Shown in pieces: positions 34,128-41,848 of a stretch of 64,000 nt of DNA. The notes below the pieces were generated by a model. The model saw only the letters and a program-made list of their open reading frames with translations. It was not told the DNA's origin and searched no databases. The DNA is from a bacterium (lineage in GTDB: Bacteria > Verrucomicrobiota > Kiritimatiellia > CAIKKV01 > CAITUY01): assembly GCA_037128595.1 (NCBI GenBank), contig JBAXWB010000010.1:62001-126000 (forward strand), in the 5' to 3' direction. The position numbers and the translations under genes were made by a program. Every line of letters begins with the position of its first letter. The stretch's first letter is position 1.

Positions 34128-36125
34128 ATGCGGCTTTCGATAGTTATTCCCGCCCATAATGAGGAGCGTCGGATAGGATCCATGCTGGAGGCCTATTTGC
34201 CCTTCTTTACCTCCCGCTATCATCAGGATGTGGAATTTCTGGTCGTTGTGAATGGCTCCACGGACAAGACCGATGAAGTGGTCGCGGGGTATGCGGTCCG
34301 GTTTCCATGCGTCCGGGTGATGGTTGAGCCGGGACGGATTGGCAAGGGCGGGGCCGTGATGCTGGGATTCCGCCAGGCGCAGGGTGATTTTATCGGGTTT
34401 GTTGATGCGGATGGCGCCACGCCACCGGAGGCCTTTCAGGCCCTGATGGATAATATTGGCGGGGCCGGCGGCATCATTGCCTCCCGCTGGGCTAAAGGGT
34501 CGCAGGTCAGTCCCCGACAACCCCTGGACCGGCGTGTGGCCTCGCGCATTTTCAATATGATGACCCGCACACTCTTCGGCCTGCGGCTGACCGATACCCA
34601 ATGCGGGGCTAAATTGATGCGGCGCGAGGCCATTCATGCGATCTTGCCCCATCTGGGCATTACGCAATGGGCTTTTGATGTCGATTTGCTATTCCAGCTC
34701 CGGCGGGGTGGCTTCAAGATCAAGGAGATTCCCACCACCTGGCATGATGTGGAAGGGTCCAAGGTTCAGGTAGGGAGTGCCTCGCAGGAGATGATGCTGG
34801 CGCTGGTCCGCCTGCGCTTGATCTATTCGCCCTTCAGATGGGTGGTCGATTTCTACGATCAGGTGTTGGGTCCGTGGATTCATCCGGTGGGTGTCGTTCG
34901 CGACCATTTGCTCACGCATAGCCTGGTTATTTTTGTTGGCGCCCAGTTCGGGAATATCTGCAACCTTTCCTTTCAGGTGGTCATGGCACGGATGTTGGGG
35001 AACGCGGAATATGGCGTGTTGTCCGCCATTCTCGGCGCGCTCATGATGTTCGGAGTGCCCCTTGGCGCCCTGGGCGCCGGGGTCACCCATTTTACGGCGA
35101 TATTTATTTCCCGGGATGAGCGGGAGAAAATCAAGTCCATGATGGCGGCCTTGGCGCGGGATTTGTTGATTCCTCTGATGCTCCTGGTCATGGTCGCCCT
35201 ATTGGCGAGGCAGGAGTTGATGGCGGCCTTTAAGATTGATTCTCCCGTACCGATCTATCTGGCGATTGGTGCCGCTGTGGTGGGGCTATTGGGGGCCATT
35301 CCCGGTGGTGTATTGATGGGGATGCAGGCCTTTAAGTGGGGTGCCCTGATAGGCAATGGGGCGGCCGTGTTGAGGTTGATCGCGGGGTTTTCCCTGGCGC
35401 TTCTTGGGTTGGGGGCAGTGGGAGGATTGACCGCCCATGCGTTGGGGATTGTGGTGTCTGTGCTACTTTCCCTCGTGATATGTGGCGTTTTACTGGGACG
35501 GGGCAGAGTCTCTCTGGAGCGGCCGGCGGGGATTTATGCTTACATAGGCGGCTACATGGCGGCATTTGCAGCCTATGGGGTCTTGTCCGGCGCTGACTTG
35601 CTTCTGGTTAAGTATTATTTTTCGCCGGAAGAGGCGGGTATTTTTTCGAAAGCGGCTATGGTGGCGAGAATGGTCTTTTTCCTGCCGGGTCCGGTTTGCT
35701 CTGCGATGTTCCCCAAGGTGACTTCAGCCGGGGAATCATCTGGAGCGACCCGACGCACCCTCTACAAGGCCATGGTGGTGACGGGCCTGATTGCAGCATC
35801 CATGGGATTGGTTTTCATGGTTTTCCCGGGAGTGATACTCAAGGTGTTGGTGAAAGAGGCGCAACCCGGACAGATCGAAATTCTTAGGGGGATGGTGCTG
35901 GCGCTAACCCCGTTGACCCTGGTCATGGTGTTGCTGAGCTTCGAACTGGCCCAACGGCGGTTTAGACTCATGATTCCACTGTTTATATGTGCGGTAGGCT
36001 ATCTCCTGGGGGTGATGCGGTGGCATGAAACGCCTTTGCAGGTGGTGGCGGTGCTCGGGGTGGCCGGAGTGAGCGCGCTGTTGGGGTGTCTGTTGTTTGC
36101 GGGGGGACGCAAGGCGGAAAAATAA
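34128..36125 (+). CDS. Fusion of GT2 glycosyltransferase and Wzx-like flippase
   Basis: A 665-residue protein with two parts. Residues 1-240 are a family 2 glycosyltransferase of the dolichyl/polyprenyl-phosphate sugar synthase type (SIVIPAHNEERRIG, FVDADGATPPEAF with the DxD, LTDTQCGAKLMRR). From about 260 on there are some 12 membrane helices of the oligosaccharide flippase/MATE-like type (VVMARMLGNAEYGVLSAILG). The two activities would charge a lipid carrier and move it or its product across the inner membrane. There is no frameshift or internal start to suggest two genes. It begins the polysaccharide locus. Confidence 0.85.
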   Translation: MRLSIVIPAHNEERRIGSMLEAYLPFFTSRYHQDVEFLVVVNGSTDKTDEVVAGYAVRFPCVRVMVEPGRIGKGGAVMLGFRQAQGDFIGFVDADGATPPEAFQALMDNIGGAGGIIASRWAKGSQVSPRQPLDRRVASRIFNMMTRTLFGLRLTDTQCGAKLMRREAIHAILPHLGITQWAFDVDLLFQLRRGGFKIKEIPTTWHDVEGSKVQVGSASQEMMLALVRLRLIYSPFRWVVDFYDQVLGPWIHPVGVVRDHLLTHSLVIFVGAQFGNICNLSFQVVMARMLGNAEYGVLSAILGALMMFGVPLGALGAGVTHFTAIFISRDEREKIKSMMAALARDLLIPLMLLVMVALLARQELMAAFKIDSPVPIYLAIGAAVVGLLGAIPGGVLMGMQAFKWGALIGNGAAVLRLIAGFSLALLGLGAVGGLTAHALGIVVSVLLSLVICGVLLGRGRVSLERPAGIYAYIGGYMAAFAAYGVLSGADLLLVKYYFSPEEAGIFSKAAMVARMVFFLPGPVCSAMFPKVTSAGESSGATRRTLYKAMVVTGLIAASMGLVFMVFPGVILKVLVKEAQPGQIEILRGMVLALTPLTLVMVLLSFELAQRRFRLMIPLFICAVGYLLGVMRWHETPLQVVAVLGVAGVSALLGCLLFAGGRKAEK

Positions 36126-36146
36126 AGAGGTTGTGTATTGTTTTTT

Positions 36147-36237
36147 CCCTCGCCCCTTGGGGGAGAGGGCAAGGGTGAGGGGTATTGTCCGGGATATGAA
36201 TACCCTCACCCCAACCCTCTCCCCTAAAGGGAGAGGG
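36147..36237. repeat. Inverted repeat, family E, copy 2
   Basis: The left arm 36147-36182 (CCCTCGCCCCTTGGGGGAGA...) and the right arm 36203-36237 (CCCTCACCCCAACCCTCTCC...) resemble the element at 26761-26862. It ends 4 bases before an ATG (36242) that is probably not the rfbH start. Confidence 0.8.
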
Positions 36238-36274
36238 GGTTATGCGAAAGTCTAAATTTGTGGAAAGAATGACC

Positions 36275-37591
36275 ATGGCAAACGCAAACGAATTACGGGC
36301 AGAGATCCTTAAATTAGTAGAATCCTATCATGCCGAGAAGTTTCAAAAAAAAGCGGCCTTCACGCCGGGGCAGGATCTGGTTCACTATGCCGGACGTGTG
36401 TTTGATAGTGACGAGATGTGCCGCCTGGTTGACTCCAGTCTCGATTTCTTTCTTACGGCCGGCCGGTATTCTGAAGAGTTCGAGGCAAATTTCGCAGAGA
36501 AACTCGGTGTATCCAATGCCTTGCTGGTCAACTCGGGGTCCTCGGCCAATTTAATTGCCCTGACTACCCTGACCTCTCCCAAGCTGGGGGATCGGCGGCT
36601 CAAACCGGGCGATGAGGTGATTACGGTCGCGGCCGGGTTTCCCACGACGCTGGCGCCGATCCTTCAGAATCAACTTATTCCGGTCTTTATTGACGTTAAT
36701 CTGGGTGATTATACGGCGATCCCGGAGCGGATTGAGCAGGCGATCGGGCCCAAGACCCGCGCCATCATGATGGCCCATACCTTGGGAATCCCCTTTGATC
36801 TCGATGTCGTGCTGGCACTGGCGAAAAAACATGACCTCTGGGTGATCGAGGATAACTGTGATGCGCTGGGCTCCCTCTACCGGGGACAGTGGACGGGTTC
36901 ATTTGGTCATATCGCCTCCCACTCCTTTTATCCGGCGCATCACATCACGATGGGCGAAGGCGGCTGTGTGGTGACGAATGATGATGAGCTGGCGCGCATC
37001 GCCTGTTCGTTCCGGGACTGGGGCCGCGACTGCTACTGTTCAGGGGGCGAGAACAACACCTGCGGAAAGCGGTTCAGTCAGCAATTCGGCTCATTGCCAT
37101 CCGGATATGATCACAAATATGTGTACAGTCATATCGGGTACAATTTGAAGGTCACTGATATGCAGGCGGCCATTGGCTGTGCCCAGCTCGGGAAGCTGGA
37201 TGATTTTGTGGCCCGCCGGAAGGCCAACTTTGTCACGTTGTCGACCTTGCTGAAACGATATGAAGATCGGTTACTGCTTCCCAAGGCAACTCCGAACTCG
37301 GATCCCTCCTGGTTTGCTTTCCCAATTACCGTGCGGCCTGAGGCGGGATTCACTCGCAATGAGTTGACGCAACATCTTGAAAGCAAGAAGATCGAAACGC
37401 GTAACCTGTTTAGCGGGAATTTGCTGCGGCATCCGGCGTTTGACGGCATCCCCTGTCGGATCGTGGGCGACTTGAAGAATACCGACTTGATCACAACCAA
37501 TACCTTTTTTGTTGGCATCTATCCGGGGCTGACTGACGTGCACTTGACCTATATGGCGGCGATGTTTGAAGAGTTTATGGGCAGCCGATGA
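36275..37591 (+). CDS. rfbH: CDP-4-keto-6-deoxy-D-glucose 3-dehydratase (E1)
   Basis: PMP- and [2Fe-2S]-dependent dehydratase removing the C3 hydroxyl in 3,6-dideoxyhexose synthesis. It has the aminotransferase fold, with His in place of the usual Schiff-base Lys (SFYPAHHITMGEGG), the hallmark of this enzyme, and the Cys-rich region RDWGRDCYCSGGENNTCGKR for the Fe-S cluster. ATG 36275 is preferred because GGAAAG at 36262-36267 is well spaced for it; in-frame ATGs at 36242 and 36269 exist. The length of 438 residues is normal. It works with rfbF and rfbG and a reductase. Confidence 0.93.
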   Translation: MANANELRAEILKLVESYHAEKFQKKAAFTPGQDLVHYAGRVFDSDEMCRLVDSSLDFFLTAGRYSEEFEANFAEKLGVSNALLVNSGSSANLIALTTLTSPKLGDRRLKPGDEVITVAAGFPTTLAPILQNQLIPVFIDVNLGDYTAIPERIEQAIGPKTRAIMMAHTLGIPFDLDVVLALAKKHDLWVIEDNCDALGSLYRGQWTGSFGHIASHSFYPAHHITMGEGGCVVTNDDELARIACSFRDWGRDCYCSGGENNTCGKRFSQQFGSLPSGYDHKYVYSHIGYNLKVTDMQAAIGCAQLGKLDDFVARRKANFVTLSTLLKRYEDRLLLPKATPNSDPSWFAFPITVRPEAGFTRNELTQHLESKKIETRNLFSGNLLRHPAFDGIPCRIVGDLKNTDLITTNTFFVGIYPGLTDVHLTYMAAMFEEFMGSR

Positions 37592-37656
37592 GGACAGAAG
37601 GCAGATGACGGAGGACGGAGGACAGAAAACAGAAGGCAGATGACGGAGGGCAGAAC
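37591..37656 (+). repeat. Iterated-word array, left arm of S23 unit 1
   Basis: Words such as GGACAGAAGGCAGATGACGG fill the gap from the rfbH stop to the S23 ATG. The segment 37635-37650 (GGCAGATGACGGAGGG) pairs, with one mismatch, with 38079-38094 on the other side of the S23 gene. Confidence 0.85.
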
Positions 37657-38040
37657 ATGAGCGAAAAAATAAGCAGTTTTAGAGATCTAAAGGTTTATCA
37701 GCAGTCTTTTGCCATGCAGCAAGCCGTTTTTTCTATCTCAAGAGGTTTTCCGGCCGAAGAGCGCTATTCCCTGACAGATCAGGTTCGTCGTTCGTCGCGT
37801 TCAATCGGGGCCAACATAGCTGAATCCTGGCAAAAAAGGCGCTATCAAGCTCATTTTGTAAGTAAATTGACTGATGCCGACGGAGAATTAGCGGAGACAG
37901 AACATTGGCTCCAAACGGCTTTGGTGTGCGGCTACATTAGCTCTGAAAAACATGCAGAGCTAATCGCTCAATGTTTATCAATCGGCGCAATGCTTGGAAA
38001 AATAATGGCAATCCCCGAAACTTTCTGTAAGCGATATTAA
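37657..38040 (+). CDS. Four-helix-bundle protein, S23/IVS family, copy 1
   Basis: A 127-residue protein of the 23S rRNA intervening-sequence (S23, TIGR02436-like) family: FRDLKVYQQSF, FPAEERYSLTDQVRRSSRSIGANIAES in parts, and HWLQTALVCGYIS. These small pentameric helical bundles are of unknown function and are best known from ORFs inside 23S rRNA intervening sequences. It is closely related to the copy at 39993. It lies between inverted arms of a word array, within the dideoxyhexose gene cluster. Confidence 0.9.
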   Translation: MSEKISSFRDLKVYQQSFAMQQAVFSISRGFPAEERYSLTDQVRRSSRSIGANIAESWQKRRYQAHFVSKLTDADGELAETEHWLQTALVCGYISSEKHAELIAQCLSIGAMLGKIMAIPETFCKRY

Positions 38041-38078
38041 CATCATGAACAAGGCCTGTTATTTATTAAGCCTCGCAG

Positions 38079-38190
38079 CCCTCCGCCATCTGCCCTCTCT
38101 TTTCTTCTCCCTGCTGTCGTCCGTCCTCCGTCCTCTGTCCTCTGCATTCCCCTCCCTACTGTCATCAGTCATCCATCATCTGTCCTCTGA
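38079..38190 (-). repeat. Iterated-word array, right arm of S23 unit 1
   Basis: A pyrimidine-rich array, the reverse-complement type of 37591-37656 (CGTCCGTCCTCCGTCCTCTG and similar). It ends just before the reductase ATG at 38194. Confidence 0.85.
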
Positions 38191-38193
38191 ATT

Positions 38194-39000
38194 ATGAGTA
38201 TGGCCCGCAAAATCCGATGTTTGGTGGACCGGGTTACTGATCACGGGGATCGTGTCTATACGCTTGTGCTCAAGCCTGAACGCCCTGTGCCGACCTTCCG
38301 TCCCGGACAATTTCTGCATCTGGCTTTGGACGACTACGACCCCTCCGGGTTCTGGCCCGAATCCAGGGTTTTCTCTATAGCTTCATCTCCCCAAGAACGT
38401 GATCGGCTTGTGGTGTGCTATTCGGTCAAGGGGGCCTATACGATCCGCATGGAGCGTGAGTGTGTGCCAGGGAAACAGGTCTGGGTTAAAATGCCCTACG
38501 GTGATTTTGTGGTGGATGGGACGCGGGATGTGGTGCTGATTGCCGGGGGGACTGGGATTACCGCGTTTCAGGCGTTTATTAATGGGCTCAAGCCGGATCA
38601 TTCACAACGAGTGCGTTTATTGTACGGGGCCCGACGGCGCGAATTACTTTTGGCTCTGGAGCTCATTGAGCAAAAGCGGCGGGAGACGGTATCCTTACAG
38701 GCTAATTATTTCTCCGAGACGGCGACCGAAGGGACTGGGCCTGAGATTTTGCTTGGAAGGGTGAGATTGGACGTGGTGAACCATTGTATTGACGCGGCGC
38801 CGACAGAGCGGCGCCCTCCATCGAATTTCAAAATGGAGGGCGCCGCTCTGTCGGCGCCGGGGGTGATCGACGGTTGCTGTTTCGATGTCTCGACAGTATA
38901 TTACTTGGCTGGTCCGCCGGTGATGATCGCCGCATTACGTGAGGAATTGGTGCAACGCGGGGTGTCGGTAGATAATATCAGGATTGACGCGTGGGAGTGA
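38194..39000 (+). CDS. FAD/NAD(P)-binding ferredoxin reductase-like protein, probable E3 partner of RfbH
   Basis: A 268-residue flavodoxin/ferredoxin-NADP reductase fold: FRPGQFLHLAL and RVFSIASSP for FAD (about 35-68), IAGGTGITAFQAF for NAD(P) near 116, and YYLAGPPVMI at the C-terminal end. Position after rfbH suggests it is the reductase that regenerates E1 (RfbI/ddhD role), but it lacks the [2Fe-2S] domain found in Yersinia E3. A 63-bp palindromic element (38796-38858) is inserted in frame and adds about 21 residues (APTERRPPSNFKMEGAALSA region) ahead of the last beta strand. The C terminus remains intact. Confidence 0.82.
   Translation: MSMARKIRCLVDRVTDHGDRVYTLVLKPERPVPTFRPGQFLHLALDDYDPSGFWPESRVFSIASSPQERDRLVVCYSVKGAYTIRMERECVPGKQVWVKMPYGDFVVDGTRDVVLIAGGTGITAFQAFINGLKPDHSQRVRLLYGARRRELLLALELIEQKRRETVSLQANYFSETATEGTGPEILLGRVRLDVVNHCIDAAPTERRPPSNFKMEGAALSAPGVIDGCCFDVSTVYYLAGPPVMIAALREELVQRGVSVDNIRIDAWE
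38796..38858. repeat. Palindromic repeat, family A, copy 3, in frame inside a CDS
   Basis: Perfect 26-nt arms (38796-38821 and 38833-38858) enclose an 11-nt loop. The core GACAGAGC-GGCG-CCCTCCA matches copy 1 except for the four central bases, which are changed together on both arms. The length of 63 bases is a multiple of three, so the reading frame is kept. Confidence 0.92.
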
Positions 39001-39031
39001 GGAAGATGAAAGACGTGCAAGGGAGAAGGAC

Positions 39032-39802
39032 ATGAAAGCAGTAATTCTTTGCGGAGGGTTGGGGACGCGGTTGTCGGAGGAGACGACGCTGAAGCCGAAG
39101 CCAATGATTGAAATTGGTGGAATCCCGGTATTGTGGCACATCATGAAAATTTATGCCGCACACGGCATCAAGGAATTTGTGCTGGCCCTGGGGTATAAAG
39201 GCGAAGTGATCAAGGATTTCTTCGTCAATTATCGCTATCACTCCCGCAGCCTGACGGTGGAAATGCACCGCGGTCATATAGAGGTGCACCAGGGGGATAC
39301 TGATGATGATTGGACTGTTCACCTGTTGGATACGGGGCTTCAGACTCAAACCGGTGGCCGTCTTAAGCAGGCGGCAAAATTCATTGGGAATGAGCCCTTT
39401 CTGGCGACCTATGGGGATGGGGTGACGAACCTGGATATCGGGAAAGTCATTGAGATGCACCGCAAGAGTGGGAAATTGGCTACGTTGACCGCAGTACGCC
39501 CGCCTGCCCGATTCGGCAGCATGGTTTTTGATGGGGATTTAGTCACCCGCTTTGAGGAGAAGCCGCAGGTGGGGGAAGGGTGGATCAATGGCGGGTTTTT
39601 TGTGTTGGAGCCCAAGGTCCTGGACTATATCGAGGGCGATGCCACCTTGTGGGAGCGTGACCCCATGGAGCGATTGGCCAGTGAAGGGCAGTTGAATGCC
39701 TATCGCCATGACGGCTTCTGGCAATGCATGGATACTCTGAGGGATGTACGTCTGCTTGAGTCTTTGTGGCAGGAGGGGAATGCGCCCTGGAAGAGCTGGT
39801 AG
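39032..39802 (+). CDS. rfbF: Glucose-1-phosphate cytidylyltransferase
   Basis: First step of CDP-3,6-dideoxyhexose synthesis: CTP plus glucose-1-phosphate to CDP-glucose. The signature ILCGGLGTRLSEETTLKPKP (4-23), the metal-binding YGDGVTNLD near 128 and GGFFVLEPKVLDYI are present. The 256 residues are family-typical. An AGAAGGA ribosome site precedes the ATG. rfbG, which normally follows directly, is 2 kb away because accessory genes and repeat arrays lie in between. Confidence 0.95.
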   Translation: MKAVILCGGLGTRLSEETTLKPKPMIEIGGIPVLWHIMKIYAAHGIKEFVLALGYKGEVIKDFFVNYRYHSRSLTVEMHRGHIEVHQGDTDDDWTVHLLDTGLQTQTGGRLKQAAKFIGNEPFLATYGDGVTNLDIGKVIEMHRKSGKLATLTAVRPPARFGSMVFDGDLVTRFEEKPQVGEGWINGGFFVLEPKVLDYIEGDATLWERDPMERLASEGQLNAYRHDGFWQCMDTLRDVRLLESLWQEGNAPWKSW

Positions 39803-39814
39803 CGAGTAAGGCGA

Positions 39815-39968
39815 GGCCCGAGATCCGTAGTCCGAGTTCCGAAGTCCGCGGTCCGAGATCCGAGGTCCGTAGTCCGGAATCCGAGGTCCGAAGGTCTTGT
39901 TTCTCGGACCTCGGATTCCGGACTACGGACCTCCGACCTCGGACTACGGCTCTCGGACTACGGGCTTT
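39815..39968. repeat. GTCCGAGG-type word array with 30-bp perfect hairpin; left side of S23 unit 2
   Basis: Iterated GTCCGWRRTCCGTAGTCCG-like words. 39862-39891 pairs perfectly over 30 bp with 39904-39933 around a 12-nt loop. The end of the array (39954-39965, CGGACTACGGGC) pairs perfectly with 40373-40384 beyond the S23 gene. Confidence 0.93.
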
Positions 39969-39992
39969 GGATACATAAAGAAAGGTGCTGGA

Positions 39993-40373
39993 ATGGAAAT
40001 ACGATCAGCCAAGGATTTGGATGTTTATAAAGTTAGTTATGAATTGGCGATGGATATTTTCAGGGTGAGCAAGACCTTTCCTGCGGAAGAGAAGTATTCG
40101 CTGACAGACCAGATTCGTCGATCTTCCCGTTCGGTGTGTGCTTGCCTGCGGGAGGCATGGGCAAAACGGCGGTATGAGGCTAATTTTGTCAGTAAGCTGA
40201 CAGATTGCGATGCCGAAAACAGCGAAACTGACACTTGGCTTGATTTTGCCAAGGACAGCGGTTATCTATCGCTTGCAGATCACAAATCGCTTGTTGAGAA
40301 ATGTACAAGGGTTGGTCAGATGTTAGGCAGAGTGATGCAGGCGAAAGAGAAGTTTAAACTGAGAGACGAGTAG
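39993..40373 (+). CDS. Four-helix-bundle protein, S23/IVS family, copy 2
   Basis: A 126-residue S23-family protein with the same FPAEEKYSLTDQIRRSSRS block as copy 1 (about 32-50) and a diverged C-terminal half. AAGGTG at 39982-39987 is the ribosome site. The gene sits in the loop of a 12-bp stem formed by 39954-39965 and 40373-40384 and is flanked by two long hairpins. The stop codon touches the right arm. Confidence 0.9.
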   Translation: MEIRSAKDLDVYKVSYELAMDIFRVSKTFPAEEKYSLTDQIRRSSRSVCACLREAWAKRRYEANFVSKLTDCDAENSETDTWLDFAKDSGYLSLADHKSLVEKCTRVGQMLGRVMQAKEKFKLRDE

Positions 40374-40490
40374 CCCGTAGTCCGATACCCGAGATCCGAG
40401 GTCCGTAATCCGTTGTCTGAAAGATCGAATTGACGGATTATTGATCTCGGACTACGGACCTCGGATCTCGGGTATCGGATTACGGATCAT
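40373..40490. repeat. GTCCGAGG-type word array with 32-bp hairpin; right side of S23 unit 2
   Basis: 40381-40412 pairs with 40448-40479 in 31 of 32 positions. The words are the same as in the array at 39815-39968, from which it is separated only by the S23 gene. Confidence 0.93.
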
Positions 40491-40528
40491 CAATGAATGA
40501 CAATGCAGGGATCAAGGGGGAGATGATT

Positions 40529-40897
40529 ATGGGAACATTTCATATAAGGTGCAAAATTGAGAACCACGTTCATCGAGATCAATCAGTGATTGTGCCGAAG
40601 ATGTTAGTGGATACAGGCAGTGAATACACATGGATACCCTCTGTTAAATTAGAGAAAATTGGCGTGGTGCGAGAGAAAAAAGATATCCAATTTGTCATGG
40701 CCAACGGCCAACTCATCACTCGAAATGTGGGTTTTGCCGTTTTGCGCGTTGGCGCTGCGTTCACAATTGACGAAGTAGTTTTTGCGGAACCTGGAGACCT
40801 GATACTTCTCGGTGCCCGAACCCTTGAAGGCTTGAATTTCATGGTTGATTCCTCAAAGAAAAGGCTGGTTGCGTCCGGCCCCCTGCCGGTGGCGTGA
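40529..40897 (+). CDS. Retropepsin-like aspartic protease domain protein
   Basis: A 122-residue single-domain aspartyl protease of the retropepsin-like fold, expected to act as a dimer. The active-site motif is MLVDTGSEYTWIP (Asp near 29), and the second conserved motif is LILLGARTLEGL near 94. An AAGGGGGAG site (40514-40522) fits the ATG at 40529 better than ATGs at 40493 and 40523. There is no signal peptide. It lies between two repeat arrays in the accessory interval of the dideoxyhexose cluster; its substrate is unknown. Confidence 0.8.
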   Translation: MGTFHIRCKIENHVHRDQSVIVPKMLVDTGSEYTWIPSVKLEKIGVVREKKDIQFVMANGQLITRNVGFAVLRVGAAFTIDEVVFAEPGDLILLGARTLEGLNFMVDSSKKRLVASGPLPVA

Positions 40898-41056
40898 GAG
40901 GTAAGACGTAAGGCGTGAGACGTGAGGTGTGAGATGTAAGGGGCGATATGCGCCGCGACAGGAAAAGGTGGCAGCCGCCGTCCCTGGCGGCTGCGAATGC
41001 GACGCTGGACAGCAGGAAAACGAATGCGTTCGCCGGGGACGTCGAACGCCACCTTG
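40897..41056. repeat. GTGAGACGTAAG word array plus family D composite hairpin
   Basis: 40897-40945 holds words such as GGTAAGACGTAAGGCGTGAG. 40967-41056 is the second full copy of the family D composite: a GGTGGC-AGCCG hairpin (40967-40993) and a GCGTTCG...CGAACGCCACC hairpin (41024-41056) facing each other. Confidence 0.88.
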
Positions 41057-41121
41057 ATTTGAATCGAATTTTGCCTGACCGTCTTATTGACGGCGCCATA
41101 GCATGAAGGTAACCTATCGAC

Positions 41122-41439
41122 ATGAGTGATCGGGCTTCAGAAGTGTTAAATGACATACGTGGGGTGTTGGTAAGCTCCGCCGATCTGTTGCGCGGTCATC
41201 GCGTGGTGTTGTTTGGCTCACGTGCCGCCGGGACTGCAAAAGATCGCTCTGATTTTGACATTGGGGTCGACGGCGATACTCCGCTTGGGCTTTCCGCCTT
41301 TTATGCCATTGCGGATAAGTTAGAGTCGATTCGAACATTATACCGAATTGATTGGGTTGATCTCGGGCGGACTTCTGACATGTTTCGCTCTGAAGCCTTG
41401 AAAAACAGCAGGACTCTCTACCCTTTTGGTGAGACGTAA
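41122..41439 (+). CDS. Minimal nucleotidyltransferase (MNT type)
   Basis: A 105-residue protein with the nucleotidyltransferase motif VVLFGSRAAGTAKDRSDFDIGV (in two parts GSRAAG and RSDFDIG, about 29-47), as in MntA-like antitoxins that AMPylate a HEPN toxin. No HEPN gene is adjacent: the next gene is an S23 four-helix-bundle protein, and the one before is the aspartic protease. It may be an orphan or work with the neighbouring helical-bundle protein (inference). Confidence 0.83.
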   Translation: MSDRASEVLNDIRGVLVSSADLLRGHRVVLFGSRAAGTAKDRSDFDIGVDGDTPLGLSAFYAIADKLESIRTLYRIDWVDLGRTSDMFRSEALKNSRTLYPFGET

Positions 41440-41471
41440 AGGGTGAGATGTGAGGCGTGAAACGTAAGATG
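41431..41471 (+). repeat. GTGAGATGTGAGG word array, left arm of S23 unit 3
   Basis: 41443-41471 (GTGAGATGTGAGGCGTGAAA...TAAGATG) pairs with 41862-41883 as 13 bp plus 8 bp around a small bulge. Confidence 0.85.
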
Positions 41472-41485
41472 CAGGGATTGACGAG

Positions 41486-41848
41486 ATGCAGAGAGGGCAT
41501 AAATCGTTAGATGTTTGGAAAGAGTCGGTAGAGTTGTCTGTCTGTATTTACCGCCTCACCGCATGTTTCCCGAAGACAGAAGACTATGGATTGACGAGTC
41601 AGATGCGTCGCGCGGCTGTTTCAGTGCCATCGAATATTGCGGAAGGCGCCGGGCGGGGTGCCACGAAAGAATTCATTCAGTTCCTCAAGATTGCCAATGG
41701 ATCCCTGTCTGAGCTGGATACCCAGCTTGAGATTGCCATGAAATTAGGCTACATTACCAACATGGAGAGGGATAAAATGGAACTCATTATGGAATCAGTA
41801 GCAGCCAAATTAGCTGGTCTAATGCGAAACCTGCGGTCCCGTCTTTAA
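41486..41848 (+). CDS. Four-helix-bundle protein, S23/IVS family, copy 3
   Basis: A 120-residue S23-family protein of a different subgroup from copies 1 and 2: KSLDVWKESVELSVCIYRL, FPKTEDYGLTSQMRRAAVSV, and NIAEGAGRGATKEFIQFL, the most common form of this family in bacteria. It lies between inverted arms at 41443-41471 and 41862-41883, directly before rfbG. The subgroup difference shows that it did not arise by recent duplication of the other two. Confidence 0.92.
   Translation: MQRGHKSLDVWKESVELSVCIYRLTACFPKTEDYGLTSQMRRAAVSVPSNIAEGAGRGATKEFIQFLKIANGSLSELDTQLEIAMKLGYITNMERDKMELIMESVAAKLAGLMRNLRSRL

Noticed and set aside
39815-40490. Possible CRISPR array
   Set aside because: The words are degenerate, lack a fixed repeat-spacer period and are self-complementary over 30 bases; no cas gene is near.
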